10,918 bases of DNA from JBDTRY01 sp039931435 (lineage in GTDB: Bacteria; Acidobacteriota; Thermoanaerobaculia; Gp7-AA8), in NCBI GenBank assembly GCA_039931435.1, contig JBDTRY010000120.1:1-10918 (forward strand), read 5' to 3'. The notes below the pieces were generated by a model. It searched no databases. It was given only the letters and a program-made list of their open reading frames with translations, and had not been told where the DNA came from. The translations under genes and the position numbers were made by a program. This document shows, piece after piece, positions 5,913 to 10,918 of this stretch; the stretch's first letter is position 1; every line of letters starts with the position of its first letter.

Positions 5913-7945
5913 GACGATCCCTCGACCACAGGCTCACTTCCCGGGCCATGAACCGGCGCGCCGAAGTTCGTAGACGGCGCAAGCGCGGACCGTTCCGCTG
6001 CTTTGCGGGGTGAGACCAGCGCAATGACGCCGCCAAAGGCCATGACCGCCGTGGCAATCCAGATCCACCCCACCATTGGATTGATCAGAGCCAGAAACCC
6101 GACCGTCTGCGTGGCGGGATCGACATTGAGGATCGACAGGTACAGATCGCTGGAGAGTGAGGTGCGAACGTCGGGCGTTCCCACCGGTTCACGCTGAGTC
6201 AGATACTGATTCATGCGCGGTGTCATGACGGCAAGCTGCTTCCCGTTCCTGCTGACGGCAACCCGGGCGATCGTGCTCTGCCGGTTCGGCTCAGGCCGTT
6301 CCTCAACTCCCAGGAACTTCAGGGTGTAAGGCCCGAGCGTCGTCGATTCCCCCGATCGAAGATGGACCTGCCTGGACGTCTGCATCGTGCTACTGACGGC
6401 GATGGAGATGAACACCACCACAGCTCCGGAATGCACGATGTAGGCGCCGAATCGCCGGCGTCCGCGGCGCAGCTGCCCTTCCACGAAGGCCTCCAGTGGT
6501 TTGTCGCCGTGCTTGCGCATCCTCTGCACCATCGGCCGCCACATCTCACGCATCGTCACCTGCGCCGTGTAACCGCCAAAGAAGAGCGTGAGGAGAGTCC
6601 ATGGATTTCGTACACCCATGGCGGCGCCGATAGAGGCCAGCGCCACGCCGCCGATCAGCGGCGGAAGAAGGGAACGCAGCATCTGCCGGCCCGACGATCG
6701 CCCCCAGGGAAGCGCCGGCCCTACTCCCATGAGAAAGAGCAGGGCCACGCCGATGGGCACGGACATCCTGTCGAAGTAGGGACGCCCCACGCTCATCTGC
6801 ACACCTTTCATCGCTTCGACGACGAGCGGGAACACCGTTCCGATGAGGATGGTGAAGGTCAGCAGGACAAAAAGCAGATTGTTGACCAGAAACGCGCTCT
6901 CGCGGCTCAGCGGATCGTCGAGCGTTCCTTCCGCAATCAGGGTGTCGACCCGGCTGGCCAGCAGCACGACCGTCCAGATCAGGGCCAGCGCGAGGAAAAC
7001 CAGGATCGTCGGACCGATCGAGCTCTGAGTGAACGAATGAACGGAGTTGAACACTCCGGACCGAGTCATGAACGTCCCCAGAATCGTCAGCAGAAATGTG
7101 GACATGATCAGGGTCACGGTCCAGCCCTTGAGAAATCCCTTCCGTTCCAGCACGACCAGCGAGTGCACCGCGGCGGTGGCCGTCAGCCATGGAAGGAGTG
7201 AGGCGTTCTCGACCGGATCCCAGGCCCAGTAGCCGCCCCACCCCAGAACCTCGTAGGCCCACCAACCACCGAGGACGATGGCGCAGGTCTGAAAGATCCA
7301 GGGCACGAGAAGCCACGTGCGCAGTGGCCGCAGAAATGAATGTCCAAGCTTTCCCGTGAGAAGGGCCGCAGAAGCCAGGCCGAAGGGAATGGTCATTCCC
7401 ACATAGCCGAGATAGAGGAATGGCGGATGGATGGCCATGAGAATGTGGTTCTGAAGCAGCGGGTTGGGGCCCGGCCCGTCTGCAGGAACAGGAGTCATCG
7501 TCAGAAATGGTTGCGCGGGTCCTGAGATGAGAAAGCTGAAGAACGTCGCGCAGGCCAGCCAGACGCCGGTGGCGTAGGGCATGTACTCCAGATGCTGGTC
7601 GCGATTGGCGAACGTGGCTGCCGCGATATAGAGACTGAGGATCAGGCCCCAGAACAGAATCGAACCCTCCAGCGATGACCAGAGGCTGACGAAGCTCACC
7701 CAGAGCGGAACGCTTCGCGAGCCGACCTGGGCTACATAGCTCACCGAGAAGTCGTGCGTCACCAGGGCGTAGGTCATGAGCACATTCGCCGCGACCATGA
7801 ACCCACAGAACGAATACGCGAATTTTCTGGCCCACTGGTAGCCCGTGAGGGAACGCCTCGCTCCGGCGGAAAAGGCGATCACCGACCCTGCGGCCGCACA
7901 GAACAGCGCCAGAAGAACAAGCACCCTTCCGAGCAGGGGCGTCAC
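5909..7945 (-). CDS. ccmF: CcmF cytochrome c haem lyase subunit
   Basis: CcmF is the polytopic inner-membrane protein that takes haem from holo-CcmE and joins it to apocytochrome c. At 678 residues it is normal length, with many hydrophobic helices. The haem-handling WWD motif is at about 235-253 (GWGGYWAWDPVENASLLPW). Conserved histidines are visible: H173 in HPPFLYLGY, H261 just after the WWD region, H303 in GVFNSVHSF, and H505 in AYIVHSG. The large periplasmic segment of about 522-615 precedes a last helix at about 623-645. GTG at 7945 overlaps the ccmE stop (GTGA) and has AGGGAGAGG a few bases upstream. The 3' end overlaps ccmG. A long open frame of over 400 codons in another frame of the same strand is a shadow of this gene. 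Confidence 0.97.
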   Translation of the reverse strand: MTPLLGRVLVLLALFCAAAGSVIAFSAGARRSLTGYQWARKFAYSFCGFMVAANVLMTYALVTHDFSVSYVAQVGSRSVPLWVSFVSLWSSLEGSILFWGLILSLYIAAATFANRDQHLEYMPYATGVWLACATFFSFLISGPAQPFLTMTPVPADGPGPNPLLQNHILMAIHPPFLYLGYVGMTIPFGLASAALLTGKLGHSFLRPLRTWLLVPWIFQTCAIVLGGWWAYEVLGWGGYWAWDPVENASLLPWLTATAAVHSLVVLERKGFLKGWTVTLIMSTFLLTILGTFMTRSGVFNSVHSFTQSSIGPTILVFLALALIWTVVLLASRVDTLIAEGTLDDPLSRESAFLVNNLLFVLLTFTILIGTVFPLVVEAMKGVQMSVGRPYFDRMSVPIGVALLFLMGVGPALPWGRSSGRQMLRSLLPPLIGGVALASIGAAMGVRNPWTLLTLFFGGYTAQVTMREMWRPMVQRMRKHGDKPLEAFVEGQLRRGRRRFGAYIVHSGAVVVFISIAVSSTMQTSRQVHLRSGESTTLGPYTLKFLGVEERPEPNRQSTIARVAVSRNGKQLAVMTPRMNQYLTQREPVGTPDVRTSLSSDLYLSILNVDPATQTVGFLALINPMVGWIWIATAVMAFGGVIALVSPRKAAERSALAPSTNFGAPVHGPGSEPVVEGSS

Positions 7946-8433
7946 GGCGCCTCTCCCTGTTCCGGAATCCCTTTGGTGGTACTCATCAGTTTCCGTGTAT
8001 CGACTTTTTCGCGATCTCCCGGCGCGCGATATTCATTGTTGTGAGAAACCATCAGGCGATTGCTCTCGAAGTAGCCGGCCGGATTCATCGTTCCCTCCAC
8101 GACCACCCCGATCCCTTCGCGGAACATCTGCGGCGGCACACCGGTCGATTTCACATGCACGGTGGCGCGGCCGTCGGTGACGTCGAACTGCAGATCCGTG
8201 CTCTGGGCATTGAATGCTACCGATCCCGTACGAACCAGCCCGCCCAGCCTGATCGTGGCACCGACCGCTTTGGGTCCAGCGCTCCGAAGCTCACTGGGCC
8301 CCCAGTAGTAGACGAGATTCTTCCCGATGCCGCCCGCGGTGATCACCAGGAACGCGGCTGCAGCCACTGTGATGGCGATGATGGCGAAAAGCCGCCCGCG
8401 AAACCTGCCCGGCTTCCTTGTCGTGTCATTCAT
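7942..8433 (-). CDS. ccmE: CcmE periplasmic haem chaperone
   Basis: CcmE receives haem from CcmC/CcmD by a covalent bond to a histidine and delivers it to CcmF. The protein is 163 residues with an N-terminal membrane anchor at about 14-36 (LFAIIAITVAAAAFLVITAG) and an OB-fold beta barrel after it. The haem-binding site is H131 with Y135 in VSHNNEYRAP, matching the HxxxY form found in E. coli CcmE (H130/Y134). GLVRTGSV (65-72) and VVVEGTMNPAGYFESNRLMV are typical family segments. The ATG at 8433 is preceded by GGAAG about seven bases upstream and is separated from ccmD by 18 bases, the only gap in the operon. The end overlaps ccmF. Confidence 0.96.
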   Translation of the reverse strand: MNDTTRKPGRFRGRLFAIIAITVAAAAFLVITAGGIGKNLVYYWGPSELRSAGPKAVGATIRLGGLVRTGSVAFNAQSTDLQFDVTDGRATVHVKSTGVPPQMFREGIGVVVEGTMNPAGYFESNRLMVSHNNEYRAPGDREKVDTRKLMSTTKGIPEQGEAP

Positions 8434-8451
8434 GATCGATCTTCCGCGATT

Positions 8452-8601
8452 TTATTGAATTCCCGGCGTGTCTTCAGCGAGGCGACGGCGCTCTGCGCGG
8501 AGACGGAGCCAAACGGAAACAGCATATCCGATCAGCATGAGGGCGGTGACGCCGTACGCTGTCCAGACATATCCCCAGCCACCCTGGATTGCCCCATTCA
8601 T
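8452..8601 (-). CDS. ccmD: CcmD small membrane subunit of the haem exporter complex
   Basis: This 49-residue gene is easily missed by length cut-offs. It starts at ATG 8601, overlapping the ccmC stop as ATGA, and ends at TAA 8452-8454. The protein begins MNGAIQGGWGYVWTAYGV and has one hydrophobic helix at about 12-32. A basic, charged tail rich in R and E follows (WLRLRAERRRLAED). That aromatic start, single helix and charged C-terminus is the CcmD pattern. In known systems CcmD is needed to release holo-CcmE from the CcmABC complex. Position between ccmC and ccmE supports the assignment as much as the sequence does. Confidence 0.92.
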   Translation of the reverse strand: MNGAIQGGWGYVWTAYGVTALMLIGYAVSVWLRLRAERRRLAEDTPGIQ

Positions 8602-9350
8602 CGGGCACCCCCGGGCAAACGCGGCTCGCTATCGGACACCGGATGGGACGAAATCAGCGGCGGAGCAAGCTCGCTCCGCAAATGAAGCTTTGCCAGGCGT
8701 GTTCTGAGCATCATCAGACCAATCATCACAAACAGAATCCCGAAGGCGTTCATTCGCAGCGGAAGATAGAAAGACCTGGAGACGGTGGCCGGACTGGACT
8801 GCAATTGATGCAGCGAGTTCCACCAGCGAACCGAGTAATAAACGATGGGAACGTCGGCCGAGGCCACGATCGTCGCTGCTGCCGACCATGTCGCCCTCCG
8901 GACCGGATCGTCCACGAACCGGCGAAGCGTCAATACGCCGAAGTACGCAAAGACGAGCACGGCCATCGTCGTCAGCCTGGGATCCCAGTCCCACCACACA
9001 CCCCAGGTGGGCTTGGCCCATACCGATCCCTGAATGCAGAGAAGGAGCGAAAGCAACACGCCGATCTCGATAGCGCTCTCCATCCGCGCGTCCCACTTCC
9101 AGTCGCTGCGCCAGAGAAACATCAAAGCGCAGACGAACGACCATGTCAGAGCCAGCATCGCATTCCAGGCGGTGGGTACGTGCACGTACATGATCCTCTG
9201 TACATCGCCCATGTAGTGCTCGGGAGGAGCGACGAAGAGCCCAAGCCAGGAACCGGCCAGGAGGAGAGCCGCACCGGCAATGAGAAATGCCGCGGGCACT
9301 CTCGAAGTACCTGGTACCGAAGGGCGCGAGGCCAGAGCACTACCTTTCAT
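8598..9350 (-). CDS. ccmC: CcmC haem-handling membrane protein
   Basis: CcmC loads haem onto CcmE at the periplasmic face. From ATG 9350 the protein has 250 residues and about six membrane helices. The WWD motif is at about 111-124 (WAKPTWGVWWDWDP). The two axial histidines expected from E. coli (H60 and H184) appear as H57 in YVHVP and H181 in SLHQLQ. I prefer 9350 to a start at 9383, because 9350 gives the ATGA overlap with the ccmB stop seen at other junctions. The longer version only adds eleven residues encoded inside ccmB. The upstream GGTGGTGGA is a weak ribosome site, consistent with translational coupling. The C-terminal tail (about 225-250) is somewhat longer than the core needs. 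Confidence 0.95.
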   Translation of the reverse strand: MKGSALASRPSVPGTSRVPAAFLIAGAALLLAGSWLGLFVAPPEHYMGDVQRIMYVHVPTAWNAMLALTWSFVCALMFLWRSDWKWDARMESAIEIGVLLSLLLCIQGSVWAKPTWGVWWDWDPRLTTMAVLVFAYFGVLTLRRFVDDPVRRATWSAAATIVASADVPIVYYSVRWWNSLHQLQSSPATVSRSFYLPLRMNAFGILFVMIGLMMLRTRLAKLHLRSELAPPLISSHPVSDSEPRLPGGAR

Positions 9351-10009
9351 TCTTCCACCACCAGAGTGAACATCAGTCCGCACAGGGACCAGTAAATGGC
9401 GTTGAAGGCCACCAGCAGGAGCACCCAGGAGCGGGACTGATTCATCGGATCGCCGAGGATCAGCAGCGAGGTTGCCTTCACCGCAGCCAGCAGCACGGGC
9501 ACGACGAGCGGAAAAAGCAGCAGAGGGAGCAGTGTCTGTCTGGCCTTCGTCTGCGCGGCCATGCCTGCGTAGAATGTTCCTGGCGCAGACAGTCCGGCGC
9601 TGCCGAGAACGATCACTGCGATCAACTGCGGAACCATCGATGTGCCGGCGTCGTAGAGCACGACCATGACAGGAACCAGGGCGACTCCCAGGATGGAGAG
9701 CTGAAGCCAGTTCGTCAGCGCTTTCCCGTAGTAGATCGAGCGCGCGGTAGTAGGCAGAAGCAGCAATCCCTCCATCGCCCGGTGATCCATTTCATATTGA
9801 AAGCTCTCCGAAAGCGCCAGAGTAGAACCGAGAAGCAGCGCCAGCCAGAGAAAACCGGCTGCAAACAGACGCAGGGCTTGAGCGTTCGGGCCGATGGCGA
9901 AACTGAAGAGGAGAAGCGCTGTGGCCCCGAAGGCGAACACGGCCAGAAAATGCCCGCGGCTTCTCCATTGAAGAAGCACCTCTTTGCGAACCGCCGCGGC
10001 CAGCTGCAT
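9347..10009 (-). CDS. ccmB: CcmB ABC transporter membrane subunit
   Basis: CcmB is the membrane partner of CcmA in the complex whose ATP hydrolysis releases holo-CcmE from CcmC/D. The 220-residue protein has about six hydrophobic helices. It has the family start (AAAVRKEVLLQWRSRG), the cytoplasmic segment E68SFQYEMDHRAMEGLLLLP, and GSAGLSAPGTFYAGMAAQTKARQ-type sequence near 135-157. The ATG at 10009 shares one base with the ccmA stop (TGATG), and the stop overlaps ccmC (ATGA). No unusual features are seen. Confidence 0.95.
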   Translation of the reverse strand: MQLAAAVRKEVLLQWRSRGHFLAVFAFGATALLLFSFAIGPNAQALRLFAAGFLWLALLLGSTLALSESFQYEMDHRAMEGLLLLPTTARSIYYGKALTNWLQLSILGVALVPVMVVLYDAGTSMVPQLIAVIVLGSAGLSAPGTFYAGMAAQTKARQTLLPLLLFPLVVPVLLAAVKATSLLILGDPMNQSRSWVLLLVAFNAIYWSLCGLMFTLVVEE

Positions 10010-10755
10010 CAGTTCACTTCCTCGGGAATGCCGGCGATCTCCATCGCTCCTTCTCCGGGCAGAGCGGCGGCCGGGCCTGTCCAGACCAACCGGCCCTCAC
10101 GCAGCAACAGCCCATCATCGCACATCGCCGCACCTCGTTCGAGAAGGTGCGTCGAAAGCAGAACCGTCGTCCCTCGATCTCTCATTTTCCGGAAGAGCCG
10201 GTCGATCAGTTTGAACCCGGGAGGATCAAGTTGAGCGTAAGGCTCATCGAGCATGACCACCGAGGCGTCCTGAAGGAACAGCCTGGCGATGGACAGCCGC
10301 TTGCGCATCCCAGCCGAAAATGTGGAGATCGGATCATGAGCCCGTTCCGCAAGACTGACTTCGTCCAGAAAATCGAGAAGGCGATCCCGCCCGGTATCCG
10401 TTCCCAGATGACGGGCGAAAACCTCGAGGTTCTGCAGCGCCGTCAGCGATTCGTAGGTGTTCGCCTGATGGGAGAGGAAGGCCACCCGGCGGCGCACCTC
10501 TTCCGTTTCGGCAGTCACGTCCTGCCCTTCGATCGTGGCCGTGCCGGTTGTCGGTGAGATGGCGGTGGAGAGAAGGCGGAAGAGGGTGGACTTGCCCGAT
10601 CCGTTGCGTCCGGCAACCAGGGCAGCGTGCCCGCGAGGAATGCGGAAGCTGACGTCAGCCAGAGCCCAGCGACGGCCGAATCGTCGAGAGAGTCCGCTGG
10701 CTGCTATGGCAACGTTGGAAGGTTGTTCAGGCAGAGAGAACCCCTGGACCGTCAA
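10009..10755 (-). CDS. ccmA: CcmA ABC transporter ATP-binding subunit
   Basis: CcmA is the cytoplasmic ATPase of the CcmABCD complex. The 248-residue protein shows a complete nucleotide-binding domain. Walker A is at about 49-57 (GRNGSGKST), the Q-loop at SHQANTY (95-101), and the signature FSAGMRKRLSIAR at 146-158. Walker B is VVMLDEP (166-172), and the switch histidine is H203 in STHLLERG. The signature is FSAGM instead of the classical LSGGQ. The C-terminus is slightly extended beyond the core fold. The frame opens with TTG at 10755; no in-frame ATG or GTG lies between there and Walker A. A GGAAA sits very close upstream, so initiation may be weak or the start imperfectly placed. It is the first gene of the ccm operon, and the region upstream is occupied by repeats rather than a recognisable promoter. 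Confidence 0.94.
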   Translation of the reverse strand: MTVQGFSLPEQPSNVAIAASGLSRRFGRRWALADVSFRIPRGHAALVAGRNGSGKSTLFRLLSTAISPTTGTATIEGQDVTAETEEVRRRVAFLSHQANTYESLTALQNLEVFARHLGTDTGRDRLLDFLDEVSLAERAHDPISTFSAGMRKRLSIARLFLQDASVVMLDEPYAQLDPPGFKLIDRLFRKMRDRGTTVLLSTHLLERGAAMCDDGLLLREGRLVWTGPAAALPGEGAMEIAGIPEEVN

Positions 10756-10800
10756 TTTCCATGAACGTTATCACGTCCGACCCACCCCGGCATCAGCGTA

Positions 10801-10918
10801 CAGTCCTCGCGAAGCTTTGCGGAGGGGGTGGCGCACACGACAAAGCAGGCGCAATCAGTCCGGGCGCGTACGACAAAGCAGCCGAGATCAGTCCCTCGCC
10901 CCGCTTGCGGGGAGAGGG
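10801..10918. repeat. Repeat block upstream of ccmA, including a 33-base tandem duplication
   Basis: Two 33-base units, 10829-10861 and 10862-10894, lie head to tail. Both contain GGCGC, then ACGACAAAGCAG, and end ATCAGTCC, with about seven differences between them. The left flank 10807-10825 holds a CGCGAAGCTTTGCGG partial palindrome. The right flank 10893-10918 forms a hairpin in which CCCTC and CCCC pair with GGGG and GAGGG around GCTTGC. The element runs off the end of the window. Nothing in 10756-10918 looks like a gene, and I could not pick out a convincing promoter for ccmA within it. Confidence 0.7.

Noticed and set aside
6546..7835. A 429-codon open frame on the minus strand
   Set aside because: It overlaps ccmF in another frame, and its product is rich in R, S, G and H without domains. 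High GC content creates such shadows.
9351..9383. Longer ccmC starting at 9383
   Set aside because: It would lie inside ccmB and add a non-conserved segment. The start at 9350 matches the ATGA overlap pattern of the operon.
9287..10234. A 315-codon plus-strand open frame opposite ccmB and ccmA
   Set aside because: Antisense to two clearly identified genes. The composition is Q, R and H rich with no motif.
10829..10894. Start of a CRISPR array
   Set aside because: Only two 33-base units, directly abutting with no spacers, and differing from each other at several positions. This is a tandem duplication.

Overview
The window is a GC-rich bacterial chromosome segment. It is dominated by a complete System I cytochrome c maturation operon, ccmABCDEFGHI, on the minus strand (10755 down to 2900). 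The nine genes are in one unbroken order. Almost every junction is a stop/start overlap of 1 to 4 bases; the only gap is 18 bases between ccmD and ccmE. The roles follow from known System I biology. CcmAB is the ABC transporter, and CcmC with the small CcmD loads haem onto the chaperone CcmE. CcmG and CcmH handle the apocytochrome thiols, CcmI presents the apocytochrome, and CcmF ligates the haem.

At the left end (307-1544, minus strand) is a two-gene unit. It contains a short membrane protein with a predicted coiled coil, followed two bases later by dTDP-glucose 4,6-dehydratase (rfbB/rmlB), with a likely hairpin terminator downstream. Divergent from it on the plus strand (1685-2817) is a translationally coupled pair: an ECF-like sigma factor and a cupin-type anti-sigma factor of the ChrR kind. 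This pair converges on the 3' end of ccmI.

Repeats mark three places. The left edge (1-206) has GC-rich dispersed repeats. The right edge (about 10801-10918), upstream of ccmA, has a 33-base tandem duplication and the arm of a CCCTC/GAGGG hairpin. The most striking site is inside ccmH. About 0.6 kb of nested palindromic repeats lies in frame between its signal peptide and its RCPVC domain, adding roughly 195 residues, including seven cysteines, to an otherwise ordinary CcmH.

The organism is not certain. GC-rich DNA, System I maturation with separate ccmH and ccmI, and abundant GTCATCC-type palindromic repeats would fit Acidobacteriota or a similar soil/sediment phylum; this is inference from general character only. 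I saw no RNA gene, CRISPR array, transposase or phage gene. I do not see a clearly undescribed system. The in-frame repeat colonisation of ccmH is the item most worth following up.
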